This document shows, piece by piece, positions 37,299 to 46,146 of a stretch of 64,000 bases of DNA. Both the position numbers and the translations under genes were made by a program. Position 1 is the first letter of the stretch. Each line of letters starts with the position of its first letter. Source of the stretch: Magnetovibrio sp. (lineage in GTDB: Bacteria > Pseudomonadota > Alphaproteobacteria > Rhodospirillales > Casp-alpha2); contig PBKU01000057.1 of assembly GCA_002722175.1 (NCBI GenBank), positions 36,596 through 100,595 on the forward strand, given 5' to 3'. The notes under the pieces are model-generated. The model was not told the DNA's origin and did no database searches. It worked only from the letters and a program-made list of their open reading frames with translations.

Positions 37299-37904
37299 TT
37301 ATCGTTCCAAAATCCCAACACTTCGTAAATACTTAAGAAGGGAGAGCATTGGTAACCCTAAAATGGAAAAATAATCGCCACAAACCTGGTCAAATAACTG
37401 GACACCCTTGCCTTCAAATGCATAGCAACCAACTGAATTAAGTATATTGGGTCCTGTACTTTTTATGTAACTTCCTAAAAACTGCTTTGAAAACGGTCGT
37501 ACAACCAAACTTGAACAGACCATATCAGACCACAAAAGTTTCTCTTCACGAAAAATCGCGCTGGCAGTTATTAATTCATGTTTTTTTCCACGCATTCTCT
37601 CTAAAATTGCTTGGGCTTCTTCTAAACTTTGCGCTTTATTAATAATTTCATTGTTAAGAACCAATAGCTGATCCGCACCCAAAATCCATTTATCAGGAAA
37701 GTAGGATGAAACAATGCGAGCTTTTTCTTTTGCCAGTGCACTTGCTATTGTCTTAAATTCCGCGTTTCCTAGCAATAATTGTGACTTCACCTTGTTCTCA
37801 TCCATCTTTGCTGGATGCACATCAAAACAAACACCTGCCTTTTTAAGAAGTGTAGCTCGAGTATTGCTTGCCGATGCTAGTATTAGTGAATAATTTGAAG
37901 TCAG
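37299..37904 (-). CDS. maf: Maf-family nucleotide pyrophosphatase with probable CTG start
   Basis: Maf/YhdE-type house-cleaning pyrophosphatase acting on modified or dTTP/UTP-like nucleotides. From the first ordinary start codon (GTG, 37820) the protein would lack the family N-terminus. The open frame continues upstream and encodes SLILASASNTRATLLKKAG, which contains the diagnostic Maf signature (usually SASPRR). No ATG, GTG or TTG lies in that extension; the only plausible start is CTG at 37904, which overlaps the ppsR stop as CTGA and has AGAGAGGA six bases upstream. This gives 201 residues. DKWILGADQLLVL and ERMRGKKHELITA follow as expected. A lost ATG by frameshift is the alternative. Confidence 0.85.
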   Translation of the reverse strand: MTSNYSLILASASNTRATLLKKAGVCFDVHPAKMDENKVKSQLLLGNAEFKTIASALAKEKARIVSSYFPDKWILGADQLLVLNNEIINKAQSLEEAQAILERMRGKKHELITASAIFREEKLLWSDMVCSSLVVRPFSKQFLGSYIKSTGPNILNSVGCYAFEGKGVQLFDQVCGDYFSILGLPMLSLLKYLRSVGILER

Positions 37905-38719
37905 CTTTCATCCTCTCTACGTTTATTGAGCATTTGTATGATTGTGGCTGCGGTTTCTTCAATTGAACTCCTACTTACATTTATTATAGGCCACCCACAC
38001 TTTAAAAATAGCTTCCTTGAATCCTTAATTTCTTCATTTACTAGGTCAGGGTTAACATAATCCGTATTTTCATCTTGGTTTAGAAACTTTAGTCTCTGGC
38101 GTCTTATCTCTATTAACCGTTTAGCATCTTTAATAAGACCTACCACTAATGGGTTTGATATATTGAATAAATCTTCCGGTAATGGACATTCTGGAACAAT
38201 TGGAACATTAGCTGCTTTTATACCACGATTGGCTAAATAAATACAGGTAGGGGTCTTGGAAGTTCGCGAAACACCAACCAACACAACATCCGCCCTCTCC
38301 AGGTCACGCGTTGATTGACCATCGTCGTGGTTTAAAACATATTGCATAGATTCAATTCTATCAAAGTAATCGGCGTTCATTGCATGCTGCTGACCTGGTA
38401 TTGGCTGAATTTTAGCACCTAAATAAGCGCCAAGTGCACTAATTATGGGATCTAAAACCGAAACACATGGAATACCCAGTCTACGGCAATTTTCTTCCAA
38501 TTTTTCCCGTATATCAGCATCAACAAGTGTATATAGGACAATACCCTTATTTTCTTTCAAATTATCCGTTAATTGTTCGACATGCTCAGTTTTTCGAACC
38601 ATTGACCATAAATGTTCTACCGGCTTTGCCTTATTAAATAAAACCATGCAGGCTCTGGCTATTAAGCTTATTGTTTCCCCTGTTGAATCAGAAACAAGAT
38701 GAAGATGAAAAGATGTCAT
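37901..38719 (-). CDS. ppsR: Bifunctional kinase/pyrophosphorylase (PEP synthase/PPDK regulatory protein, DUF299)
   Basis: ADP-dependent kinase and phosphate-dependent pyrophosphorylase that switches PEP synthase or pyruvate phosphate dikinase. 272 residues: LHLVSDSTGETISLIARAC at the N-terminus, the P-loop-like GVSRTSKTPTCIYLANRGIKAANVPIVPE near 152 and LVVGLIKDAKRLIEIRRQRLK. This family corresponds to the conserved gene that flanks hemE at alphaproteobacterial origins, with an intergenic gap that is the proposed oriC. Its stop overlaps the proposed maf start. Confidence 0.93.
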   Translation of the reverse strand: MTSFHLHLVSDSTGETISLIARACMVLFNKAKPVEHLWSMVRKTEHVEQLTDNLKENKGIVLYTLVDADIREKLEENCRRLGIPCVSVLDPIISALGAYLGAKIQPIPGQQHAMNADYFDRIESMQYVLNHDDGQSTRDLERADVVLVGVSRTSKTPTCIYLANRGIKAANVPIVPECPLPEDLFNISNPLVVGLIKDAKRLIEIRRQRLKFLNQDENTDYVNPDLVNEEIKDSRKLFLKCGWPIINVSRSSIEETAATIIQMLNKRREDES

Positions 38720-38760
38720 AATTTTTTTCAGCTACTAGCGTATAATCATTGTTTGAATAT

Positions 38761-38769
38761 TGTGTACAA
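38761..38769 (-). promoter_or_regulatory. DnaA-box-like site 1
   Basis: TGTGTACAA; read on the minus strand it is TTGTACACA, differing from TTATNCACA at one position. It lies 42 bases upstream of the ppsR start. Confidence 0.45.
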
Positions 38770-38976
38770 AATATATATGTGTGATAGGCAATGGTTTATT
38801 CATTTTTAGTCCTAAAAATATAAATTTAGAACTAAGTTATACATCGCAGTGAATAAAAAGTTTTGCTAGGGTGAATGTAGTAAATCTTTATAAAATCCAA
38901 CACAAAAAAAACAAGCTACAAAGAAACAATTCTAACAAAGTTCTAAAATTAATAATATAATTTAATCTGTAAAAAC

Positions 38977-38985
38977 TGTGGAAAA
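38977..38985 (-). promoter_or_regulatory. DnaA-box-like site 2
   Basis: TGTGGAAAA; read on the minus strand it is TTTTCCACA, one mismatch from TTATNCACA. It stands just left of the most A/T-rich part of the gap. Confidence 0.5.
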
Positions 38986-39079
38986 CATAAAATCCCCAGT
39001 TATCACAATACATCTACAACAACAATATAAGTATTTATTATTGATAATATAGAAGCATAAAACAAATTATAAGGCTCAA

Positions 39080-40120
39080 ATGGAAAAAAAAGTTACAGAA
39101 GTACTAAACAAAAAAATTATAAAGCCACCTCCTATATGGTTTATGCGGCAAGCAGGTCGTTACCTACCAGAATATAGAAAGCTTAGGAAGTCATGTTCCA
39201 ATTTCTTGGACTTTTGTTATTCACCAGAGCTAGCTATTAAAGCTACACTTCAACCAATGAAACGATACGATTTAGATGCTGCTATTTTATTTTCAGACAT
39301 ACTAATTATACCAGACGCGTTAGGTCAAAAAGTGTGGTTTAAAGAGGGGGAGGGACCAATATTAGACCCAATAAAGTCACACAGCGATCTTAAAATACTG
39401 TCAAGTAATTGTTTCAGAGAACGTATTGATCCGATACTCAGAACTGTTTCCGGAGTAAAAAAAGAATTACCAAAAAATAAAGCTTTTATTGGATTTTGCG
39501 GTGCTCCCTGGACGGTGGCTGTTTATATGGTTGAGGGTAAGGGAAAAACCGATTGTTCTAGGATTCTAAAATGGGCATCCAAAGATCCAGAAAGTTTTGC
39601 GAAGTTAATCGGAATTGTAACGGATAATAGTATAAGGTATTTATTACATCAAATAAGATGTGGAGTAGATGTAATTCAGATTTTTGATAGTTGGTCTGGA
39701 TTACTGAATGCAGAACAATTTCAGCAGTGGGTTATTTTGCCAACAAAGAAAATAATTGCGGAGATTCGGAAGAAATATACGAATTTTCCGTTTATAGGGT
39801 TTCCGAGATTAGCAGGGCCAAATGTTTTGGATTATATAATAGAAACAAAAGTAACCGGTGTTAGTATTGATGATACGGTTTCGCTTCATTGGGCAGCTAA
39901 AGTTTTACAAACTAAATCTGTTATTCAAGGAAACCTTTCAAACAAGTTGTTATTAGAGGGAGGGCAACCTATGAAGATAGCGGCAAACAATATTCTCAAT
40001 AACCTACATAATGGACCATTTATTTTTAACCTTGGTCATGGTGTTTTACCAGGCACACCGGTCAAAAATGTTGAAAAATTAATCGAGTATATTAAAAATT
40101 GGAAGGGTTATTATAGTTGA
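39080..40120 (+). CDS. hemE: Uroporphyrinogen decarboxylase
   Basis: Converts uroporphyrinogen III to coproporphyrinogen III. 346 residues with PPIWFMRQAGRYLPEYRKLR near residue 16, DAAILFSDILIIPDALGQKVWF, FIGFCGAPWTVAVYMVEGKG, IQIFDSWSGLL and FNLGHGVLPGTPVKNVEKLIEYI. AAGG precedes the ATG. It is the first rightward gene from the proposed origin and overlaps hemH by TTGA. Confidence 0.98.
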   Translation: MEKKVTEVLNKKIIKPPPIWFMRQAGRYLPEYRKLRKSCSNFLDFCYSPELAIKATLQPMKRYDLDAAILFSDILIIPDALGQKVWFKEGEGPILDPIKSHSDLKILSSNCFRERIDPILRTVSGVKKELPKNKAFIGFCGAPWTVAVYMVEGKGKTDCSRILKWASKDPESFAKLIGIVTDNSIRYLLHQIRCGVDVIQIFDSWSGLLNAEQFQQWVILPTKKIIAEIRKKYTNFPFIGFPRLAGPNVLDYIIETKVTGVSIDDTVSLHWAAKVLQTKSVIQGNLSNKLLLEGGQPMKIAANNILNNLHNGPFIFNLGHGVLPGTPVKNVEKLIEYIKNWKGYYS

Positions 40121-41172
40121 ATAAAACGGCTGTAGTTTTGCTTAATTTAGGTGGCCCCGATAGCGTAAACGCTATTCATCCGTTTTTATTTAATTTGTTT
40201 AATGATCCGGCAATATTGAAGCTACCACTTTTAATTCGTTGGCCTCTCGCAAAATTAATTTCTACACTAAGGGTTAAGAAAGCTAAAGATATTTATCTAC
40301 AAATAGGTGGGAAATCGCCGATTCTTTCCCTAACGAACCAACAAGGAAAAGCATTAGAGATAATATTAAAACAGAAATATTCAGGTGTTATCAAAGTATT
40401 TGTTTGTATGCGTTATTGGCATCCAATGTCTCAAGAAGTCTCACAAGCAGTAAAAGAATTTAACCCGAAGCAAGTAGTACTGCTACCTTTGTATCCGCAA
40501 TTTTCAACAACAACAACAGGCTCGGCAATTAAAGATTGGTATAAGAACGCGAAAAAGAATGGATTAAATGTTCCAATATCAACTATTTGTTGTTATCCAA
40601 TCATTACAGGCCTAATTGAGGCGCATGCAGAACTTGTTACAAAGGCATATAAAATTGCAGAAACAATGGGGAAACCAAGAATAATATTTTCTGCACATGG
40701 TTTACCAAAAAGTGTTATTCAAAAAGGTGACCCATATGAGTTTCAAGTAAATAAAATGGCAAAAGCTATTATTCAAGCTTTAAATGTTAAAGAACTCGAC
40801 TGGATCATAGCTTATCAAAGTAAAGTAGGACCTTTAGAATGGTTAGGGCCACCCACTGAACAAGAAATCAAAAAGGCTGGTTTTGAAAAGAAATCAGTAG
40901 TGATTGTTCCAGTAGCTTTTGTATCTGAGCATTCTGAAACATTGGTTGAATTAGATATTGAATATGCTGAAATCGCTAAACAGTCGGGTGTAAGAAGTTA
41001 TCAAAGAGTTCCTGCGGTTGCCACACATCCTAGGTTTATTTCGGCATTAGGGAATTTAGTCGAGCTAGCAATAAAAAAAAGGTCTGGTGTATCATCTTTT
41101 AATGGCAAAGTATACTGTTTGTCAGATTTTAATAATTGTCCGATGTTCAAGGAATATCTTGGGGGATGTTAG
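40117..41172 (+). CDS. hemH: Ferrochelatase
   Basis: Inserts ferrous iron into protoporphyrin IX at the inner membrane. 351 residues: VLLNLGGPDSVNAIHPFLFNLFNDP, MRYWHPMSQEVSQAV, LLPLYPQFSTTTTGS, the catalytic His in IIFSAHGLP near 194, and VVIVPVAFVSEHSETLVELDIEY. The start is TTG within the hemE stop (TTGA). It ends in Cys-rich NNCPMFKEYLGGC. Confidence 0.98.
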   Translation: MNKTAVVLLNLGGPDSVNAIHPFLFNLFNDPAILKLPLLIRWPLAKLISTLRVKKAKDIYLQIGGKSPILSLTNQQGKALEIILKQKYSGVIKVFVCMRYWHPMSQEVSQAVKEFNPKQVVLLPLYPQFSTTTTGSAIKDWYKNAKKNGLNVPISTICCYPIITGLIEAHAELVTKAYKIAETMGKPRIIFSAHGLPKSVIQKGDPYEFQVNKMAKAIIQALNVKELDWIIAYQSKVGPLEWLGPPTEQEIKKAGFEKKSVVIVPVAFVSEHSETLVELDIEYAEIAKQSGVRSYQRVPAVATHPRFISALGNLVELAIKKRSGVSSFNGKVYCLSDFNNCPMFKEYLGGC

Positions 41173-41615
41173 ATTTTTCTTTTGATACCCTTAACTGGAT
41201 AAAAGCTCTACATATTATTAGCGCAATTGCATGGATGGCTGGTTTATTATATTTACCCAGACTCTTTGTATATCATGCTGAGGCCCATATTGATTCTGAG
41301 TTATACAAAACATTCATAATAATGGAACGAAGATTATTATATTTTATTATTTGTCCGGCGATGCTTAGTTCTCTTACTTTTGGGCTCTTATTATTATTTA
41401 GCTTTGATCCCATCATCTGGTCTTTTTGGTGGTGGAAAATTAAGTTAATTAGTTTGTTTCTTTTGTTGTTGGTGCAAATATTGATGATGTATCTGAGAGG
41501 TCTTTTCATTTTAAATAAGAATATTTATAGTCAAACTTTCTACCGGTATTTTAACGAAGTACCGACAATATTAATGATAATAATTGTTATAATGGCAGTT
41601 GTTGAACCATTTTAA
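41166..41615 (+). CDS. hemJ: Protoporphyrinogen IX oxidase HemJ
   Basis: Membrane protein that oxidises protoporphyrinogen IX in bacteria lacking HemY/HemG. 149 residues and four transmembrane segments, with the signature LNWIKALHIISAIAWMAGLLYLPRLFVYHAE carried on segments from 13 onward, which includes the essential conserved His and nearby Arg, and KIKLISL-type Lys region (WWKIKLISLF). The ATG at 41166 overlaps the hemH end by 7 bases; a TTG at 41136 is less likely. With hemE and hemH it completes three late steps of heme synthesis. Confidence 0.94.
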   Translation: MLDFSFDTLNWIKALHIISAIAWMAGLLYLPRLFVYHAEAHIDSELYKTFIIMERRLLYFIICPAMLSSLTFGLLLLFSFDPIIWSFWWWKIKLISLFLLLLVQILMMYLRGLFILNKNIYSQTFYRYFNEVPTILMIIIVIMAVVEPF

Positions 41616-41644
41616 ACAAAGAAAAATAAAATAATAATTGCTAG

Positions 41645-41674
41645 TTGCTATATAACCCAGATTTAGTTTATACT
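41645..41674 (+). promoter_or_regulatory. Candidate rho promoter
   Basis: TTGCTA (41645-41650), an 18-base spacer and TATACT (41669-41674). It would give a leader of roughly 145 bases before rho, in keeping with the leader-based autoregulation known for rho in E. coli. Confidence 0.45.
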
Positions 41675-41824
41675 GTAATCTCAAAGTCCGTTCTGGATAC
41701 GTTTTCTCAAAGATCTTTTCTATAATAAATTTCATCGCGCAGATGCATTTTCTTTATGTTTTTAATCATACGACGCAATTCGTGAACCCTGATTTTGCTC
41801 TATTCATCAAAGGTTATTAATCCT

Positions 41825-43081
41825 ATGAATCTAAAAGATTTAAAAGCTAAAACTCCAGGTGACCTTTTATCTTATGCTGAGGAACTTGAAGTGGAAAATG
41901 CAAGTTCACTCAGAAAGCAAGATATGATGTTTGCAATATTAAAAAAGCTTGCAGAGGAAGATGTAGCAATATCCGGGGATGGTGTTTTGGAAGTCTTACA
42001 AGATGGATTTGGATTTTTACGTAGTTCTGAATCTAATTATTTACCTGGGCCAGATGATATTTATGTGAGCCCAAACCAAGTACGTAAGTTTGGTCTCAGG
42101 ACTGGTGATACTGTAGAGGGAGAAATCCGTTCACCAAAAGAGGGAGAACGTTATTTTGCACTTTTAAAAATCAACAAAGTAAATTTTGCTGATCCTGCGG
42201 ATGTTCGACACCGTATAAATTTTGATAATTTAACTCCCCTCTACCCAGACCAACGTTTGGAAATGGAAATTGATGATCCCGAACTTAAGGATCCAACGCA
42301 CCGAGTATTAGATTTAATTTGCCCAATCGGGAAAGGGCAAAGAGCACTTATTGTAGCGCCGCCAAGAACAGGAAAAACAGTTATGTTACAAAATATAGCT
42401 CACTCAATCGCTGCAAATCAATCAGAGTGCTATTTAATTGTGCTTTTAATTGATGAGCGACCGGAAGAAGTCACAGACATGGACCGTTCAGTTAAGGGTG
42501 AGGTGATTAGTTCAACTTTTGATGAGCCAGCTGTGCGCCACGTGCAAGTTGCAGAAATGGTAATAGAAAAAGCCAAAAGATTAGTTGAGCATAAACGTGA
42601 CGTGGTAATTTTATTAGACTCTATTACCCGTTTAGCTCGTGCGTATAACACAGTAGTTCCGTCTTCAGGTAAAGTTCTTACTGGTGGTGTGGATGCAAAT
42701 GCACTGCAAAGACCAAAGCGTTTTTTTGGTGCAGCACGTAATATTGAAGAGGGAGGCTCCCTTACAATTATCTCTACTGCCTTGGTTGACACCGGGTCTA
42801 GAATGGATGAGGTGATTTTTGAAGAATTTAAGGGCACAGGTAATGCGGAAATTATTCTTGATAGAAAGTTAACGGACAAACGCACTTGGCCGACAATTGA
42901 CATTACAAAATCCGGGACTAGAAAAGAAGAATTGCTTGTTGATAAAGGCACATTAGCGAAAATGTGGGTATTAAGACGTATTTTGCTTCCGATGGGTGTA
43001 GTTGATGCAATGGAGTTCTTGTTGGATAAGCTGAAAAATTCAAAAAATAATGATGATTTTTTTGATACTATGAATACATAA
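41825..43081 (+). CDS. rho: Transcription termination factor Rho
   Basis: Hexameric RNA helicase that ends transcription. From the ATG at 41825 the protein has 418 residues, the usual length. N-terminal domain [23 protein letters not shown]-binding cold-shock-like domain ([19 protein letters not shown]), Walker [14 protein letters not shown] near 182, Q-loop and R-loop region ([31 protein letters not shown]) and [19 protein letters not shown] frame to 41795 exists but AAAGG before 41825 supports the shorter start. It lies downstream of hemE-hemH-hemJ as at the Caulobacter origin. Confidence 0.98.
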   Translation: MNLKDLKAKTPGDLLSYAEELEVENASSLRKQDMMFAILKKLAEEDVAISGDGVLEVLQDGFGFLRSSESNYLPGPDDIYVSPNQVRKFGLRTGDTVEGEIRSPKEGERYFALLKINKVNFADPADVRHRINFDNLTPLYPDQRLEMEIDDPELKDPTHRVLDLICPIGKGQRALIVAPPRTGKTVMLQNIAHSIAANQSECYLIVLLIDERPEEVTDMDRSVKGEVISSTFDEPAVRHVQVAEMVIEKAKRLVEHKRDVVILLDSITRLARAYNTVVPSSGKVLTGGVDANALQRPKRFFGAARNIEEGGSLTIISTALVDTGSRMDEVIFEEFKGTGNAEIILDRKLTDKRTWPTIDITKSGTRKEELLVDKGTLAKMWVLRRILLPMGVVDAMEFLLDKLKNSKNNDDFFDTMNT

Positions 43082-43112
43082 GAAAAAACATTTAAATTGT
43101 TACTGGTCTTAT

Positions 43113-44087
43113 TCAAGGGAAGAGAATAGTGGAACCTGTAGTTAGTCGATTTTCAAGGTCTTGATGTGCTTTTTTTACATCCGTTAGCGCAAATTTTTGG
43201 TTGTAATTTATTTTTATCGCTTTTGCGCCAACAATATCAAAAAGCATGCTTGTACCTTCAAGCAATAAATCACGGGACGCGATATGTGTAGCAAGGGTCG
43301 GGCGTGTAACATATAGCGACCCCTTAGGTCCTAATATTGATGGGCTAAAGGGGGCAACAGGTCCAGATGCATTTCCGTATGTAACTAATGTGCCGAAAGG
43401 ACGCAAACTATTTAAGGATGCCTCGAAAGTATCTTTGCCAACAGAATCATAGACGACCGCAACACCCTTTCCGTCAGTAAATTCCATTACTTTTTTTGCA
43501 ATATCTTGCTCTTTATAAAGAATAATTTTTTCACAGCCATGTGCTTTTGCCATAGTGGCCTTTTCAGGAGAACCCACACATCCTATGACGCTAGCACCAA
43601 GTATTTTTGCCCATTGGCACATTATCAGCCCAACACCACCGGCAGCTGCATAAACCAGTATTGGGTCTCCTTTCTGGACTTTATACGTTCTAAAAATCAA
43701 GTAATGCGCGGTTAATCCTTTTAGCATTATAGAGGCTGCTATTTGTTCATCAATATTGTCAGGCAGTTTTACAAGTTTAGAGGCAGGAATAGTGCGCTTT
43801 TCTGCATAAGCGCCAAGAGACATTGGATAAGCCACCCGATCCCCCTCAGCAAAATCATCGACACTTTCTCCTAACTCCTCAACAATGCCCGCACCTTCCA
43901 TGCCAATAACAGAGGGAAAACTGTCAAGTGGATACAGTCCAGAACGCACATATACATCAATATAGTTCAGTCCAATTGCAGTATGACGTATAACAACCTC
44001 ATTACTAGCAGGCCTATCGATGGAAACATCTTCAATTTTCATAACCGAAGGGTCGCCAGTTTTATGTATTCTTACTACTTTAACCAT
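43113..44087 (-). CDS. qor: Zinc-independent quinone oxidoreductase (MDR family)
   Basis: A 324-residue medium-chain dehydrogenase/reductase of the NADPH:quinone reductase type. GLNYIDVYVRSGLYPLDSFPSVIGMEGAGIVEELGE, then the nucleotide-binding AAAGGVGLIMCQWAKILGASVIG near 147 and YDSVGKDTFEASLNSLRPFGTLVTYGNASG. It lacks the Cys/His zinc ligands of alcohol dehydrogenases. It converges on rho and is 33 bases downstream of ogt on the same strand. Confidence 0.92.
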   Translation of the reverse strand: MVKVVRIHKTGDPSVMKIEDVSIDRPASNEVVIRHTAIGLNYIDVYVRSGLYPLDSFPSVIGMEGAGIVEELGESVDDFAEGDRVAYPMSLGAYAEKRTIPASKLVKLPDNIDEQIAASIMLKGLTAHYLIFRTYKVQKGDPILVYAAAGGVGLIMCQWAKILGASVIGCVGSPEKATMAKAHGCEKIILYKEQDIAKKVMEFTDGKGVAVVYDSVGKDTFEASLNSLRPFGTLVTYGNASGPVAPFSPSILGPKGSLYVTRPTLATHIASRDLLLEGTSMLFDIVGAKAIKINYNQKFALTDVKKAHQDLENRLTTGSTILFP

Positions 44088-44120
44088 AATAATTAACCTT
44101 ATTAATCTATTGTTTCTTTC

Positions 44121-44582
44121 TCAAAAGTTTTCTAGCGCTTTATATCCTTCCATTAAAAGTAAATCGCGTTTGGTTTTTTTTCCATTGCCGCCAGAATACC
44201 CACCTAAATCTTTGTTTTTCTTAATTACTCGGTGACATGGAATAATTATAGGAATTGGGTTAAATTTACAAGCATGTCCAATTGCCCGAGGAAAAGAGCC
44301 GCATTCTTTTGCAAGCTCCCCATAAGTTTTGGTTTTTCCGATTGGAATTTTTAAAAGTAACCGCCATACAGTCGCTTGAAATTTGGTGCCCTTAGGGCCT
44401 AGTGGTATGGAAAATATTTTACGTTTCCCCATGAAATACTCTTGAAGTTGCAGTTGAGTTTTTTCTAATATTGGTGAGGAGGTGTTGTTTTTGTTGGCTT
44501 TAAATTGTACCGATATCAAACATTCTTTGTTTGCAAACAATGTTAATACGCCAACTGGGCTGTCTATTGTTAAATAATTCAT
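44121..44582 (-). CDS. ogt: Methylated-DNA-protein-cysteine methyltransferase
   Basis: Suicide repair enzyme that moves the methyl group from O6-methylguanine to its own Cys. 153 residues: FQATVWRLLLKIPIGKTKTYGELA helix-turn-helix, the active site IIIPCHRVIKKNKDLGGYSGG and KRDLLLMEG at the end. No Ada-type N-terminal domain is present. Confidence 0.96.
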   Translation of the reverse strand: MNYLTIDSPVGVLTLFANKECLISVQFKANKNNTSSPILEKTQLQLQEYFMGKRKIFSIPLGPKGTKFQATVWRLLLKIPIGKTKTYGELAKECGSFPRAIGHACKFNPIPIIIPCHRVIKKNKDLGGYSGGNGKKTKRDLLLMEGYKALENF

Positions 44583-44782
44583 CGGAACCTATAAAATCAT
44601 GTTTAGCATATCTTGTTTATTTTTCTAGCATAGGAAATTAATACAAAACTTGATAGAAAAAATAAAAATTACGTAGATTTAAATTAATATCTTTCATTCC
44701 AAAAGTAACTTGGAAAATAAAAGAATATTTAAATCTATAAGTTTAGTTTTGCATTAACAAATAAAAGGTCGGAAAAACTGCC

Positions 44783-46141
44783 ATGCCCGATAACAGTATT
44801 TTTGCTCTTTCAAGCGGAAAAGGACGCTCTGGAATAGCAATTATTCGGATTTCAGGACCTGAAACCGATGCGACATTAAGTGCCTTGTTATTTCGAAAAG
44901 TCTCAGGGCTTCCGCCATACAGAACGGCAAGTTTAATGCCGATTTTTAATCCCAATAATAGGGAAAAACTAGATGAGGCAATAATTATTCGATTTGCAAA
45001 ATCCAAAAGTTTTACCGGGGAAGATGTAGCAGAACTCCATTTACATGGAGGCCCGGCGGTAATTAATGCAGTACTTATTGTGCTCGAAAAATTTTCAGAA
45101 CTAAGAGTTGCTGAACCAGGGGAATTTACTCGCCGTGCGTTCGAAAATGGTCGCTTGGATTTGACAGAAGTTGAGGGGTTGGCTGATCTAATAAATTCGG
45201 AAACAGAAATGCAGCGCCGCCAAGCGGTCAAACAAATGGAGGGCGGCTTAGGAAAGCTTTATGGGAAATGGAGAGAGACGATAGTTAACGCTTTAGCGTA
45301 TTTAGAGGCAAACATCGATTTTTCCGAAGCCGAGCTGCCGAGCGAGGAACTCGCAAAATTTTTGAGACCCGCTTTCATGTTAACAGGAGAAATCAAAGAA
45401 TACTTAAATGATGGCCACCGAGGAGAATTATTGCGAGATGGAATACGTATAGCTATTATTGGGGCCCCCAACACGGGAAAGTCGTCTCTGCTGAACGCCA
45501 TTGTGAATCGAGAAGTTTCAATAATTTCAGATATACCAGGAACGACAAGAGACGTATTAGAAGCACAAATGGATATTGGGGGTTACCCAATGCTTTTTGC
45601 TGATACAGCAGGAATTCGATATAGTGGGGAGACAATAGAAAAAGAAGGAATCCGCCGGGCAAAAGCGAACGCCAAAGCGGCAGACTTAAGAATATTGGTT
45701 GTTGATGCTACCAATCCAAAAACCTGGGATACAATTAGTGAATTTTCTCACAAAAATGATATCGTGGTGATTAACAAAATGGATATCGCTTCAAATAGTC
45801 AATTAAAGATTGAAAGTGACAATACAATCATAAAAACATCCGCAAAAACAGGTGATGGAATAGATAGATTAATCGACCAACTAAAGCTATGGGCAAAAGA
45901 AGCCACGGGCAGAATTGCAAGCGAGGCCCCAGCCCTAACCCGGGCCCGCCATCGAAAAGAACTAGAGCTTTGTGTTCAGCACCTGCAAATTGCCGCAAAA
46001 CTTTGGAAAACCCAGGGGGAAGATGAAATAACAGCTGAAGAGACAAGACTTGCAGCAAGAGCGCTGGGCCGAATTACTGGAGGCATCGAGGTAGAAGATC
46101 TGTTGGATGTGATATTTAGAGATTTTTGCATAGGCAAGTAA
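44783..46141 (+). CDS. mnmE: tRNA modification GTPase MnmE
   Basis: With MnmG it makes the cmnm5 modification of the wobble uridine. 452 residues: IFALSSGKGRSGIAIIRISGP, formyl-THF domain HLHGGPAVINAVL and RPGEFTRRAFENGRLDLTEVEGL-like region, then the G domain with GAPNTGKSSLLNAI near 227, ISDIPGTTRDV, DTAGIR and NKMD, and the invariant C-terminal FCIGK. It begins the rightward mnmE-mnmG-rsmG-parA-parB set near the proposed origin. Confidence 0.98.
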   Translation: MPDNSIFALSSGKGRSGIAIIRISGPETDATLSALLFRKVSGLPPYRTASLMPIFNPNNREKLDEAIIIRFAKSKSFTGEDVAELHLHGGPAVINAVLIVLEKFSELRVAEPGEFTRRAFENGRLDLTEVEGLADLINSETEMQRRQAVKQMEGGLGKLYGKWRETIVNALAYLEANIDFSEAELPSEELAKFLRPAFMLTGEIKEYLNDGHRGELLRDGIRIAIIGAPNTGKSSLLNAIVNREVSIISDIPGTTRDVLEAQMDIGGYPMLFADTAGIRYSGETIEKEGIRRAKANAKAADLRILVVDATNPKTWDTISEFSHKNDIVVINKMDIASNSQLKIESDNTIIKTSAKTGDGIDRLIDQLKLWAKEATGRIASEAPALTRARHRKELELCVQHLQIAAKLWKTQGEDEITAEETRLAARALGRITGGIEVEDLLDVIFRDFCIGK

Positions 46142-46146
46142 TCAAA

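Larger units (their letters stand above)
38720..39079. other. oriC: Candidate chromosomal replication origin (oriC)
   Basis: A 360-base, very AT-rich gap between divergent ppsR and hemE. In Caulobacter crescentus and Rickettsia the origin lies beside hemE in the same gene context, with hemH and rho nearby. DnaA-box-like sequences (consensus TTATNCACA): TGTGTACAA at 38761 (8/9, reverse), TTATTCATT at 38796 (7/9), TTATACATC at 38837 (7/9), TGTGGAAAA at 38977 (8/9, reverse), with TTATCACAA at 39000 one base short of a box. The last 80 bases before hemE are almost pure A/T and could be the unwinding element. Genes run away from the gap on both sides and parS/parAB is 7-10 kb away. I found no clear CtrA sites (TTAA-N7-TTAA). 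Confidence 0.7.

Noticed and set aside
42430..43116. 228-residue frame opposite rho
   Set aside because: Ser/Thr-rich translation of the antisense strand of a strongly conserved gene, with no domain and no ribosome site.
44583..44782. Alternative origin next to mnmE/mnmG, as in gammaproteobacteria
   Set aside because: No cluster of DnaA-box-like sequences was seen there, and the hemE context is a better match for alphaproteobacteria.
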